The notes beneath the pieces were generated by a model. The model saw only the letters and a program-made list of their open reading frames with translations, was not told the DNA's origin and did not search any database. Shown here in pieces: positions 47,690 through 60,347 of a stretch of DNA of 64,000 nucleotides (positions are counted from its first letter, which is position 1; every line of letters begins with the position of its first letter). A program made the translations under genes and the position numbers. The stretch comes from Isoetes taiwanensis (lineage: Eukaryota; Streptophyta; Lycopodiopsida; Isoetales; Isoetaceae), in contig JAJEKV010000002.1 of the NCBI GenBank assembly GCA_021234155.1, positions 42,959,203-43,023,202 of the forward strand. Direction: 5' to 3'.

Positions 47690-47976
47690 AGTCCTCGGAG
47701 CTGGAGCCCGGGTACTTGAATTTGGCTTATCTGGGTAACGTCGGTAAAACTCCGCAATTTTATCGGGAGCATTAGTCAGATTCTCGGCAAGCTCCCAGGT
47801 TCTATCGCTTGGTGAGTAACCTTCCCAATCGATAAAGTAATACAATCGCCGATGTAGAACTTAGAGTCCAAAATCTCTCGAACCTCGAACTCTTCACGAT
47901 CATCAATTTCTACTGGTGGTGGTGGCAGAGGAACGCAATCCGAGAAAGGGTTAACTGTGCATGGCTCCAATAGCAA
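47690..47976 (-). pseudogene. gypsy chromodomain
   Basis: VEIDDREEFEVREILDSKFY, then after a frameshift YYFIDWEGYSPSDRTWELAE and DKIAEFYRRYPDKP: a classical chromodomain with the aromatic cage residues (Tyr, Trp, Trp). In this family it reads methylated histones to direct integration. The wording is close to the fungal/moss/lycophyte Tcn1-type branch as I remember it. Confidence 0.8.
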
Positions 47977-48029
47977 AACATGAAATACTAGATGGAGACA
48001 AACAATTGAAGGGAGCTCGAGCGGGAATG

Positions 48030-49240
48030 CTATATCGCTGATCTGGGCCGTGATACGGTATGGACCAAGGCAACGATAGTCAAGCTTGATGCAGGGACAT
48101 GAGATAGGGAGGTCCCTACGAAGAAACTGGACAAGGTCACCAACATGAAGAGCTTCCTGCCGATGTAAATCGGCATAATGCTGATAACGCTCCTGTGCCT
48201 GGAGAAGATAGTGTTGAAGATCTGATTGAAGATCCTGTGCCCGGAGAAGATAGTGTTGAAGATCTGATTGAAGAGCCTAGAGTTTCTCAAGTCGAGACTC
48301 GACATTAGAATTGACAGAGTCTGTCAACGACATTAAGGAACCAATGAGGATGCTGGCCAGAGTTCAAAAAGAAAGGAGTCTGGCCAGTTGAAGCATATAC
48401 TGAGGTATTATAGGTAAACTCAGCTAATGGAAGATAATCGATCCAATCATCCTGCTGATAACTGATAAAGCACCTCAAATATTATTCGAGAGTGTGATTA
48501 CTGCATTCCGCTTGCCCATTATTTTCTGGATGATGACCGGATATCAGTGAGCGGTCAATATGCAATAACTCTAAAAGCCGCTTCCAAAATTCTATGACGA
48601 ACTGGGGTACACGATTACTGACAATAGAGTCTGGCAATCCATGAAGTCTGACTACTTCATGAAGGAAAAGATCAGCCGTTCCTTCATTGAAGATGGTGCA
48701 AGGAATGAAACGAGCCATCTTAGAGAAGCGATCAATAATGACCATGATGGGTATCATGACCCCGAGAGAGTAGCAACTCTGGAATAAAGTCTACAGAAGT
48801 ACTCTTCTTCCAAGGTCTATCTAGAACAGGCAGTGGGTGAAGAAGGCCATGAGGAAGATGTCAAGGAACCTTCGCTCGATAATAGATATCACAGGATCGA
48901 ATAAACACTTCGACAGAGCGACGAAGCTTCGACCACCAATACTCTCGACTAATAAGTTCAAGAGTCTTACCTACTCCAAAATGTCTAGTCATAGGCGAGT
49001 CATGACAAGCCTGGAGAATCCAAAGTCAAGAAGCACCATCTGGGACATGCAGAAGTCCATCGCAGAACAGAAGTCCATCTCGAATCTCAAAATGATCATA
49101 GTCCGATCGCATTTGTCGAGAAGATGATGTTGAGTCAAGATGTGAAAATACATCTTGAGCCAATGGATTAGAGGGTAGAGATGCCCGAACAGACTCCAAC
49201 AAGACTGTATCGTGAGATTTTTGAACAAAGTGGTAGCTAT
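48030..49240 (-). pseudogene. gypsy integrase, broken
   Basis: The minus strand gives HFEIRDGLLFCDGLLHVPDG (before the zinc finger), the core VIIDRFSKMARFIPC with HGLPDSIVSNRVPQF, and HHPENNGQAECSNHTLE. This copy has NGQAECSN where relatives have NGQTERVN, and it is split over several frames. The C-terminal region at 48305-48030 is degenerate. Confidence 0.8.
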
Positions 49241-50019
49241 AAGCTGGAACAGGCAAAAGGCCAGAAAATGGACGTGCGCCTTTTTTCTTGGATTTTTTGT
49301 CTCTTTCTCACATTTTCTGTTACATGCCATTTCTTGCCAAATTTTGTGAGAAAAAGCAGGTCCTTTGAATTCTGAAGCCAACTACTGGCAAATCCATTGC
49401 TGCCCTTGTAGAGGGGTAGCATTGAGGTGATTCTCAACGTCAGTAGCTACATTTTGATTACCATTTTCATATATTCATGAAGCCTGATCCTGCTCTTAAT
49501 CCATCCTTCTATGGAGACGAAAATTTTTGCAATTATCAGGGAATCATCTAGAATTACCTGCGGATTTCTAAGAGGTTCAGCATCTGATCTCTGGAATTCG
49601 CTACCCATCAAGTTTTTCCTGAAGATCTCTTCATATCAGAGTATTCCTTTGTCCCTAGCACAGTTGAGTTTGAAGTCAAAATTACCAATTCTTGGTTGGA
49701 GGAATTCGTTGGTTCCAGTTCAGTTGCTCCAGCAGGAACATTTAGAGTACATTGTGATTGGACTGATTACAGAATTTCTATTGAAGTTTACTCTCGGTTG
49801 GATACAGTGCAAATCTTTGGTCACTCTCCGTAAGATCAATAAATTTGACTGACTTTCAATCAACATTTGGTTTCAATGGCATTCGGGCAGGCAGTCTGAT
49901 CTCTTTTAGTTAAATTTCTTTCTCTCTAATGGTCTCTCTCCCCTGTTTTCCTTTTTTCCCCCTTTTTGTTGTTCAATTTTCTGCATGCCCCTTTGTTGTT
50001 TCATCTTGAACTTTACGCA

Positions 50020-52374
50020 ATGGTTTCGGATTATTCACAAAACCCTAAAAATTTAGCCTTTCTTCACGCATTTGCCTTCCTTCCCGCTTCCGATAGAGCC
50101 TCTGTTCTCCAGAATCTGAAATCATTTCAAGATAATCCTCAAGATACCATTCTTTTTGGTAATTTTGCGTCTCTGCTTCCTCAAATGGACCCAATTTCCC
50201 ATCAAGTTCCTTTCTGGGACAATCTCTCTGCTGATCCCGATCACAGATGAATTCTTCATCCAATTAACCCAAACACTCAAGCTCCCTTTCCATATGGAGT
50301 TTCGAGAAGACACCAACAATTACGCTCGGACGATGAATTGGATGCTAGACTTCAAAGGATCAAACCGCCTCACATTCAAGAAAGGAAGATGAATCTTTAC
50401 AATGGTATTTCTTTAAATTTTCCTGTTGTTCATTCCAAAATGGATGCTTTGTCGAAATCTGCTGTTATTGTTAAAGTTCAGAAATGTGGGATTAAACTTG
50501 ATAAGCTTTGGGCCTTTCTCCTTAACCTAAATAAAGGGATCTTAATTCAGGCTGTTTATTGGCTAAATTTTCCATACATTATGATCGAATGTGGCAACGC
50601 CAGATCAGCCAATTTTTTCCTTAACCATGGCCCTCTGACTTTTGAGACTTCCCAACTGACCTTCTTGAAATGGCATCCCAAGCTCGACATCGATCAAATG
50701 AACAATCTCTGTATTGCCTCAACTTCTCTGTTTGGTCTCAATCCTATATATTGGGATGAAGATTGCTTCAAGGTCCTATTTAATTCCATTGGTACTTACA
50801 TTTCAACAGAGTACTCTCCCTCCAGACCTCCAAGAGCTTTTGTCCAATTGGATCTGTCTAAAGAAATACCTCTTTCCATCCCGTTCATAGACGCCTTTGT
50901 AGTAGAATCTTCTTTAGCTTTAAGATGGTCTGGACTGCCTTTCCAATGCCAAAAATGTCTTCATAGACATTTTTGGTACTCAGATTGCAAGTCAATTTCT
51001 GAACGTCAGCCGGATTCTGTTAATGAAAATACTAAAGTCTCGAAGGATATCATTGATCAGTCAGGCAAAGAAGATATATCTAAGAAAAATCAGGAAAAGA
51101 AAGTGAACTCTTTTCATACTCTGCCAGAAAATGAGCAATTCAAATGGACCAGGGTTAATGGCAGCTACAAGAGGATTCAGAAACAAAAGACAGTACGAGA
51201 ACAGATGAAAGACAAAGGTGAAATGGATGAGCAGATCAATTGTCAGAAAAGAAACAATGGTATAACAATTGGAGAACCTAAGGTCTTGGTCAAAGGAAAT
51301 ATCTCTGCTAAGTCTAATATTGCCACAGATGTTTTAAGCATTACCTTAGATAACATCATTAAGGAGGCTAAAGTTCTGAACAAAGGTCAGTGCTCTTACA
51401 GTCTTATGGACTACCCTATCAGCAACAAAAGCAAGAATGGGTCATTAATGATAAAATCTCAAGGAAAAGCAAAATCTCAGGTGAATTCCCTTCCAAAGAA
51501 TTCACAAACTACATCAGCTCCACCAGTAGCTCTACATCAGAGTATCTTGGTTTCAAATAACTCAAGTTTACCTCATGGTCACACAGAATCTATCTTGACT
51601 AATCCTATTAGTCAAACTACTGAAGTCTTGACTCAGGGTTCCTCTCAACAGCAGGTCAACCAGCAAATCAAATGCCAAAATGCATTCCAGGTATTATCTG
51701 ACCCAAATAATAACTTGGATTTTGAGTTAGATAAGAGTAAGGATGGCTCCCACAACCATAATATCCTTCCTTCACCTCCAAACATTTCTCTTACTGAGAA
51801 TTCTCCACTTCCCATCACTGTGACCTCTTTGCCATCTCTCATTGACCTAGACTCCCCATTTATAGAAGACTCTATTAGTCCTCCAAAAATATCCAGCAAG
51901 ATTGCAGATCAGCTAGCTTCACTTCATTTTGAAGTGCTTCATGAGGAGTTTGCCCAGGCTGGTTCTCAAGATAAGGATATAAATGAGGTACATGATGCTG
52001 ACTTTGTTCCTGAGACTCCAGAAGACAAAGTTGAAGAGCAAAAGGAGCTTCAAGGAAATCAAGTCTTAAGGCAAGTACCAGATTCTGCTCCTTTAAATAC
52101 TCTTAATAATAATTCTATGTTTCAGTTTTATCCTGGTGGTTGCTCTAATTTTAGTGACAGTGAGGATTATGGCTCTGATAAAGAAAATTGGGGAAAGGAA
52201 GAATACCTTATGGAAAACAATAGCCAATTTTCTATTTCTGAAATCAAACAGCCTTTCAAAAAATCTGCTAAAAAAAAAAAAGGGAATAACCTAGGAAAGG
52301 TTCTATCTGCCATGAATAAAACCCCTGCTCAAAATACTAGAAGTAAGAAGAAATCCAAAAAATCCAATATCTAA
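50020..52374 (+). pseudogene. LINE ORF1 (gag-like RNA-binding protein), one in-frame stop
   Basis: The reading frame from ATG 50020 runs about 784 codons to TAA 52374, with a single internal TGA at 50248 (after SADPDHR), probably from CGA. The N-terminal half carries a DUF4283-like fold (VIVKVQKCGIKLDKLWAFLL, then HGPLTFETSQLTFLKWHP) and a zinc-knuckle-like CQKCLHRHFWYSDC, whose spacing (3 then 5) departs from the usual 4-4. The long C-terminal half is polar, low-complexity and Ser/Asn/Gln-rich and ends in a basic run (KKSAKKKKG, RSKKKSKKS). It would coat LINE RNA. Downstream initiation after the stop would still keep the DUF4283 part. Confidence 0.8.
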
Positions 52375-52407
52375 TTCTTCTTCCTGATTATTTATTCTTC
52401 TTCCTTG

Positions 52408-55400
52408 ATGAAGATCCTTTCCTGGAATCTTAGAGGTATCAAAGGTCCTCTTAAAAGAAGACGTGCTAGTGCACAGATTAGACTTTATAATGTTGATATT
52501 GTTCTCCTTCAGGAGATTAAGCTTCCCTCCTTTGAGTGCAGCAATTTGGGAGATTGGATTTATCCTAATTCCTCTTCCATCTGGATTGATTCGAGTGGTG
52601 CAACTGGGGGTCTGGCAATCATTTGGAAGAACAACCTCAATCATATTTTTCTTCATAATGGTCCCTCTAAATCCTGGCAAGCAGTTATTCTCTCTTGTTC
52701 CAATTCCATCTTTGGCATTATTAATGTTTATGCTCCTACTACTCCCAAGGATAGGGAGCCAATCTGGTCTGAAATTAACTGCTGGTTGAGCTCTCAAAAT
52801 ATTGACAACTGGATCATTGCAGGGGATTTCAATAATACTCCTTCTTGGGATCTTAAGTTGGGGAACAAGATTAATATGACCAGAACTGAGAAACAGGATT
52901 GGGATTCTCTTCTAGCTGATAATGGTTTGATCTATATCCCCTCTTCTTCTGCAGCTTATACTTGGTCTAATAAGCAAAAGGGCAAGGACAGGGTCTTCTG
53001 TACTTTGGATAGATTCTATGTATCTAATCCCTCCTCAGCCTTTTGGGATAATAGTTATGTCACCAGTGATGAAGGTACTCCTATCTCGGATCACCAGCCT
53101 CAGTTTCTTCATACTCCTCATATCACCAAAATTCAGAGACAGGGAAGTACACCTTATAAGTTTAACTCCTCTCTTCTGGATAATGAGGATTTCTGTTCTC
53201 AATTTATTACCTTCTATGAGAATCTTTCCATCAACATGAACACTATGGCTTATGATAATAGGAATCAGCACCATGGGAATTATTTCTACTCCAAAATCAA
53301 AGCTATAAAAGCTTGGATTAAGAGCTGGTCTAAACCTAGAAACTTTCTTTGCAGCAGGGAAAAAAATCATCTTATGATGGTAATGAAAGACATCAGATCT
53401 CTTCTCCAGGAAGATCCTTCTAATCTAAATCTTCATATAGGGGAAGAAATTCTAGAGAGAAAAATCAAAAGTATTGAGGAGATAGAAGCTAAGGGATCTG
53501 CTATCAGATGCAAAATAAAATATACCAATGACATGGACTCAGGTAGCTCCAAATTCTTTTTTAGGGTAGCTAAAAGTAGGGTCTTGAGAAAATCTATTGC
53601 TGAGATCCAAGATGAGAATGGCAGCAAATACACTTCTCACTCTGATATTTCCAACTTTTTCAGAGATAAATATATGGATATTTTCAATAATAAGCCAATT
53701 CCTCCCAACAATATTGCTGAGGCCAATGACTTCATGAACATTGTGAACAATATTCTTCCTTCTGCTACTGAAATTATGGATGACTCTATTACTGCCCTTC
53801 CTTCTCAGCAGGAAAATTTGGCCACTCTATCCTCCTTTAATAGAGGAAAATCCCCTGGTCCAGATGGGTTGCCTGCTGAATTTTATGTTAAATTCTGGGA
53901 CGTCCTAAAAAATGACCTTACTTTAATGGTTCATGACTTCTGGAATAATGGTCATCTTCAGACCTCCATAGCTAGTGGCTTTATCTCCTTGATTCCTAAA
54001 GTAGATCATGCAGCCAAATTCCAAGATTGGAGACCTATATCTCTTACAAATTCTACCTATAAGATGTGTGCTAAGATCATAGCTTTAAGGATTAACTCCT
54101 TTCTCCAGAGGAATATCAGCCATAATCAATCTGCCTTCTTGCCTAAGAGATACATCCTAGATAATTATGTGGCAGCCATGGAAGGTCTGCACTGGAACAA
54201 GATCTCCAATCAGAGTTGTATCCTTCTCAAATTAGATTTCAAACGTGCTTTTGACTCTGTCAGATGGGACTTTCTTAAATTTGCTATGTCTAAACTAGGA
54301 TTCCCTGACAAGTTAATCAACCTGATTATTGGATTGAATTCCAAAGCCAAATCTGCTGTTCTAATCAATGGAGTGCCTTCTGGTTTCTTCCCTCTTTCCT
54401 GTGGGGTAAGACAAGGTTGCCCTCTGGCTCCTTATTTATTCCTTGTTGCAACTGATTTGTTAACAAAGGTTATCTGTCACTATCAAGCGTCTGGCCTCAT
54501 AAAAGGTCTCAAGATGCGCAACTCAAATGATGAATTGACTATGCTTCAATATGCTGATGACACCTTCTCCTTCCTCCATGCTGACTTGGCTAATATTGAT
54601 TGTTTTCTTAAAGTCATTAATCAATTCTCTGCAGCTTCTGGTATCTGCCTCAACATCAACAAAAGTCTTATCATTGGTGATTGGCCAAGCTACCAAATTG
54701 TTGGGCATGCCCCTTTCATTGAATCATACTCTTAAAGGCCTTTGGGAACCTATTCTTCTAAGAATAAAGAAGAAGCTGAATAACTATGGCAACTATCTCT
54801 CTCAACTCGGTCCTTGCAAGTTCTCATGTTTATTTCTCTACTGCTCTTATTGCACCTAAATGTGTGTATCTGGAATTGGAGAAAACTATAAGGAATTTTA
54901 TCTGGAAAGGTGGTCATTTAGTCAACTGGAATTCTATTTGTAGATCTAAGAGCTCAGGTGGTCTTGGCTGTAAAAATCTCTTTCTCCAAGCTCAATCTCT
55001 TGCAGGGAAGTTTGTTTGGAAGGCTATTCATGGGAATCAATCCCCTGCATATAAGTTTATTAGATATTGGATTAGTCAAAGCCATCCCTATGGTCATCCT
55101 TCCATCCAACATCTTCTACCGAACTCTGCTTTTGTTCAGTTGAAACCTGCCTCCAATATTTCTCCTCTAATGGGCAATTTGATAAAGGCCTGGAATTCTA
55201 TCTCCCCGAATTTTCAGTTCATCTCTGCAGACAAACTTCATGTTGATCAACCTATTTTCTGGAATCCCATTCTGTCTGAGCGGAATTCTACTGTCTTGGC
55301 CATTCAACATCCAAAAATCTGCAAGAAATGGCAAGAAGCTGGGTTTTATTTTATCAGAGATCTTTTTTCAGGAGGAAGGCTTATTTCTTGGACTTCTCTC

Positions 55401-56009
55401 AAAAATATCATCAAAGGAACCTCATCTGATAAAAAGGTCTATGCTTTTATCAAGCCTTTGATTTCTAATCCTGCTCCTAACTCTGATAAAGGGGACTGGA
55501 CTCTAAAAGGGAAAGATGATTACAAAGTCAAATATGTTTATAATGCCCTCTCCTTTGATCCTAATAACTGCAAAGCCATGATTAAATGGGGTATTAATCA
55601 GGATAAGCTTAAGACTCTGTTTAATAATGTCTGGAACTCTTTCTGCCCGCCAAAAATTTCATACTTTATTTGGCTGATTGCTAATGGTAGCTTAAATAAT
55701 TTGTATACCTTGTCCAAGAGAAATCCCAACATTCTGCCAAATTGCCCTATGGGATGTAATGCTGTTGAAGATATGTGCCACATCTTTTATTGTTCCAAGT
55801 TGAACAGTTTCTGGAATTGGATTACAGAAAAATTTGGTATTGTGAGAAATGATAATATTATTACCCTTGTTCAAAATAATGAGAGCTTTCATAACACTGT
55901 AATTTATATTGCTCTTTGGAATATTTGGAAAGCCAGAAATCGGGTCTTGTTTGGAAAGAAAAATTTCTCCCTTTTTTGGTTAAAGATGCATTTCCAAATT
56001 TCATTTTGA
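52408..56009 (+). pseudogene. LINE ORF2: endonuclease, reverse transcriptase and zinc-binding C-terminus, frameshifted
   Basis: Starts at ATG 52408, 33 bases after ORF1. The apurinic-type endonuclease shows ILSWNLRGIKG, LLQEIKLP, IIAGDFNNTP and SDHQ. The reverse transcriptase shows GKSPGPDGLPAEFY, LKLDFKRAFDSVRWDF, CGVRQGCPLAPYLF and the catalytic YADDT. The first frame stops at 54735; sequence homologous to the following region lies in another frame (to 54859) and then a third (54786-56009), which carries LELEKTIRNFIWKGG and the C-terminal zinc region CPMGCNAVEDMCHIFYC. The linker between RT and this part seems shortened. Endonuclease and RT motifs are intact, but the full protein cannot be made. 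Confidence 0.88.
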
Positions 56010-56963
56010 AACCATTGCAACTGCTCACAGAAGGAAATTTCGGACTAACTATGACAGGAACTGGGAGAATTTTGGAGAATTTAAGGGTTACTTAGATTTG
56101 TTTGCTTCAAATCTGAATGTTGTGGATTCTAATGCTTTTCTATCTGATGATCCTAGAGTATCTTAACTTCCTTCGTGGAGAGGGAGCTTCAAAATTTGAT
56201 GACAGTTCTCCTTTCGGCAAAGCTCCTAAAGACAGTATTATGAAGAATGACATTGCATCATCGATGGAATCTTATCTCATGAAGAAAGGTCATAGGAGAT
56301 ATCTGAAAGAAAGTGAGGACCAGTGGGCTTCAACATTTTGCAGAGAAGTAACTCAGATACATTGTCTCTGGTTCTTTCTAGCAAATCACAGTTTCATTAT
56401 GTCGGAAAAGCAGTTCATCAGATATAGAACTCTGTACTCTGATCCGCGAATCTTTGGCTGATCTTTATGGATCTCTGCTGCTACTCTTGGAGGACAAAGA
56501 TAAATTCCGACTCTTCTATACCAACAACTGGGGCCCTGACCATTACCTATTTGGTTCCACTGATTCCTTTAATGCCTATTTCAATTCCATTTTCTTTGCC
56601 GAACCATAATCCCAATCCTCATTATCCTCTCCTGAGCATGATCCTACTCTGTTTTAACTCTGATCTAGATTATTTTTGGATTAGATTATCTGTTTCGCAG
56701 GTGTTCATTACTCAAGAAATTTTTGATCTCAGCATGAACGGATCTTCTTCGACTCATCTTTTGCATCTCAGATCATTTTGACTAGTCCAGACTATCAAAC
56801 TTTGTTACTTGTTGTTAATGCTGCAGGGCTCATAGTTCCTATAACATGAGTACCTAAAATGATTATCTATGCTGATTTTGCTAATTATGTGTTTCCCTAT
56901 CAAACACATCTATGCTATGTACTTGAGATTTTATAATTAATGATAAAACTATTTCTTGCTTTC

Positions 56964-56988
56964 AAAAAAAAAAAAAAAAAAAAAAAAA
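56964..56988 (+). repeat. Poly(A) tail of LINE
   Basis: 25 A's directly before GCTGGAA of the target duplication; the length suggests a fairly recent insertion. Confidence 0.9.
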
Positions 56989-57219
56989 GCTGGAATCGAT
57001 CAGGCCCTAGGATAACCTGTGATTGCTGATCAAATGCGGGGTCCCCCGCTTAGGCTTAAAGTAAGAGCATCGAGACACAAGGCGTCAGGCTTCCCTTGGA
57101 GAGGTCCAGGACGGTACTTGATTACAAAATCAATACAGGATGATACTTGTGATGGGCCTGGCCAGTTAACCTCTCGGGAACTGGAGATCCCGTCAATATC
57201 TACCGTTGGATCTACCTAA

Positions 57220-58195
57220 GCTTTGGAACTCAAGAGATTAACATATGCATGCTTAGGTAAAGAATCTAATCTTTGTATATACTAAGGTCCCAAAAATATC
57301 CTTGCCCATTACTCAGCAATAACCTCGCACAACAATTAATGTTCTTAATAATTATAGCCTCAAGTCAATATATAATAATAATAATTAAGTTTGTTAACTG
57401 ACAATCCACACTTCTACTCTCGCCTTCTTGAAGCTTGGCTACTCTCTGGAGCATCTCGCACTTCTGCTTACACCATCAACCACGGGGTTAGTCACATGGA
57501 CTAAGTGGGCATCGGGGATCTAGGACACGTCTAACATCAACAACACAAAGTATTAAACTAGAAATAATAACTTAGCCTTACCGTAGCCTCGTCCCTGCAA
57601 TCCAAGTTACTAGTCCAACAAGCACATCCACAATGCATAATTATACCATGAGTATCCACTATAGGTACGACCATTGCAACATAATTCCAACGTTCAAGAC
57701 CACATGTATAATAACTAAGCAATCATAGCATTAAACATTGCAACCAATATTCCTCTGGGTCTGAGCAAGGTCAACTCAGCTGATCAGGCTAGTGACATAG
57801 AAGCGGGGTAACCACGTGTGTACACACCCATCCACGCTGCATCCAGCATTAAAAGACCACTTAACTGTGCAAGACGTTGTACCCTAAGGTACCAACGTCT
57901 GATGTTCCAATAACCATTTACATAGCACTGTGCAATAACGGTGAGTCTAGAACATCGCACCTAGACTCCGGCCCCAGAGGTCTATATCAAAGAATTATAC
58001 CATAAATAATCATTTACAATTCATTATCATTATGACACATGCCTTAGCAAGCTCAACATCAAGCAAATTCCATAATACCCACTTTATGCAGCAAGAAAGA
58101 ATCCAACCATGATTCAATATTTACTCCGTCCATTACAAGGCATAATGCAAAATGCACCAATAAATTTAAAATAAAATATCCATTATCATTTCCCA
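57220..58195. other. Unassigned, probably transposon-derived
   Basis: AT-rich and without open frames. 57370-57390 has ATAATAATAAT. The composition and phrases such as GGTACCAACGTCTGATGTTCC suggest LTR or untranslated retrotransposon sequence, but I cannot place it. Confidence 0.4.
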
Positions 58196-58204
58196 ATATT
58201 CCCT

Positions 58205-60347
58205 AAGTAGATGAATAAAATAGAATAGATTTTTTAACGTCCACAGAGACCAATAGGTCATGGGACCCATATAATGGGCTAGTATAATCATTACTACTAG
58301 GATTAAAAAAACCCTGCCTCGAAAGGTTTTCAAGGGAAAAACCTTTGCAGTAATGATGATACTAGACAAGCAGAGATAATGACTACTGAGGGCTCAGTAA
58401 TTGCAGACGTTTATCTAGAACCTCAAGTATGTATAATGCCAAGTCATGCACAGATGGTGCTCTGAGAAGTTGTGGAAGCATGGAATGGAATGCTAAGGTC
58501 AAAAAATGATTCCGGACTATCTCAAAAGCAGGGCAACTCAGAAGAGTATGGCTTTCATCTTCAATAACCTGTAACTGGCAACTGGCACATAGTCTCGCTT
58601 CTCGCGGCAATTGTGGCCGCTCCCATCTATCTGTCTCAATCCGTAGGCTGTGGGACCCCGTGCGAATTGATGCAATAGCTACAAGCTTGTTCCTGGACAA
58701 TGAAGCAAGCAAATAAGCTTGGGGCCCTGGTGCCAAGGTGGGATTTATGTGTGCATGATAATGACCAGTTTTCACTTGGGCCAAAGTAACTGCGTCCCAT
58801 ATCTTTTGAGAAAAACGACCATTGAGATATTGTGGCAAAAGCTCAGGATCAGAACTAGCAAGCATCAGGCAGTGCTCTGGTTGCACAGCCCAACGGGCAA
58901 ACCATGTAGTGCAATGCTCTTTCCAACATTGTTTCAAACGTTGAGGAGTGCAAGAACAGGATACCTAACATCATCCATGTGGTGCACCTTGCAGATATAG
59001 TGGAGATGGCGCTTCATGGCAGAATGTTGAAGAGGCCAAAAACATGTCTCTTGTAAAAGAATAGCAAAGGGCACCGTTGTTTTAACTCCGAGGCTGTAAG
59101 TGAGAAAAGACTTTTGCACCCGCTCCAAGCTCTCCCAAGCACTAGCACTAATGGCAGCCCCCCACACTTCAGAACCATACAGTAAAACAGGCTCTACCAA
59201 AGCCCGAAACAAGTGGGCTTTCTGTGGCCAATCATGAATTTCTGCGCGAAAACAATTGTTTTGCATTGTGTAGAGTGCTCTCCATCCAGCAGCCACCCGC
59301 TTGGTAATACACTGTTCCCAAAGTGTGTTCTTACAAGATTCCACACCAAGATACTTGTAGCTATCTACAACTTCAACTTCGCGGCTATCATAGTGCATAG
59401 TGGGAACATTGTGACGAGAAGATTGAACTACCAAAAGCTTGGTCTTTTGGAGATTAACACGCAGACCTGTGTTCTCACAAAAACTGTGCAGAGCAAAAAT
59501 GTTGCTGCATACTAGCGTGAAACATCATTAGCATACAGAAGTTGCCTAATGATATAGTGTGCCAAATGTGGACCTCCGCCGCCATGATTATCAAGCATTC
59601 TTCCAATTGATCAATGTACAAGCCAAAGATAAAGGGCAACCCTGACGAACTCCAATATTGCTAGTGATTTGAGTACCTGATGCTGGAAATTTAGCAAAAA
59701 CCCTTTCATAGAGCCGATAAACTGCATTTTGAAGGTCTTGTGGAACCCCAAGTGCCTGCAAGCGCTGTCAAAGAAGCTCGGGTGGTACTGTATCAAAAGC
59801 AGAAGTAAAATCCACAAAGCATATATAGAGGTCTTGTTTCAAACTTCGACTATGTTCAATAAGCATGCGCAATGTGAAAATATGGTCTATTGTAGAATGG
59901 CATGGACGAAAAGCCCACTTTGTCCTACAAAGACGCATACACCAAGATGTTCTGCCCATGATGTCAACTGCTTCTCGAAGACCGGCTAAGAGCTTTGAAA
60001 ATATGGAACTTACCATGATCATGCGATAATTAGAAGGGTCATGCTTATCACCCGCTTTGTAAATTGGTGCGACCTTCTTGACAGCCCAAGTTTACGGCAA
60101 GCCTTCTTGCAAAGCTTGATTTAAAAAGAGTAGTGATGATTGGAAGCAATAGCGACCCCCACATTTAAGCAATTGCAGCTTGCAAACCTTGAAGATCAGG
60201 AGACTTGCCATTAGATAGATGCCGCAGTCCTTCTTTGACTTCCTCCTCTGTGAATTGAAGAATATCACCTACCAAAGGAGGCACAGAATTAAGGACCCCA
60301 GGATGATCATATAAGTGGACCAATGATACGGAACATGCTAGGGGGAG
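58205..60347 (-). mobile_element. Decayed LINE (non-L1 type), 5' part cut by LTR element insertion
   Basis: On the minus strand, 60338 to about 60180 encodes EEEVKEGLRHLSNGKSPD (RT fingers). Then 60022-59768 has FRPCHSTIDHIFTLRMLIEH and CFVDFTSAFDTVP (first catalytic Asp). Near 59620 comes GVRQGCPLS. The catalytic box at 59536-59521 reads LYANDV, with the first Asp of YADD changed to Asn. 59434-58934 (KYLGVESCKNTLWEQCITKR, LLYGSEVWG) and 58937-58383 (SHSLRIETDRWERP, CASCQLQVIEDESHTLLSC) are the C-terminus. The 3' end at 58255-58211 has a stem-loop and an ATTCT-rich tail rather than poly(A). Confidence 0.85.

Larger units (their letters stand above)
49250..56988 (+). mobile_element. Near-full-length L1-type LINE with target-site duplication
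   Basis: The element has a 5' UTR of about 770 bases, ORF1 (50020-52374), ORF2 (52408-56009), a 3' UTR of about 950 bases and a 25-base poly(A) (56964-56988). AAGCTGGAA lies at 49241-49249 and again at 56987-56995 (its first two A's are shared with the tail). It interrupts the chromodomain gypsy element: gypsy sequence on both sides reads continuously once the insert and one duplicate are ignored. ORF1 has one stop; ORF2 has frameshifts. Confidence 0.92.
47251..57219 (-). mobile_element. Chromodomain Ty3/gypsy retrotransposon (Tcn1-like), interrupted by a LINE, 5'-incomplete
   Basis: Read on the minus strand, 57219-56996 carries FVIKYRPGPLQGKPDAL (end of RNase H) and ILGPDRFQ. The sequence is then split by the LINE (49250-56988) and continues at 49240 with LIATTLFKNLTI, the integrase zinc region, the integrase core (48757-48482), the C-terminal region, a chromodomain and a 3' LTR. 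Reverse transcriptase and the 5' LTR are not found, so the element is truncated near 57219 or continues as unrecognised sequence. Frameshifts are frequent. Confidence 0.85.
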
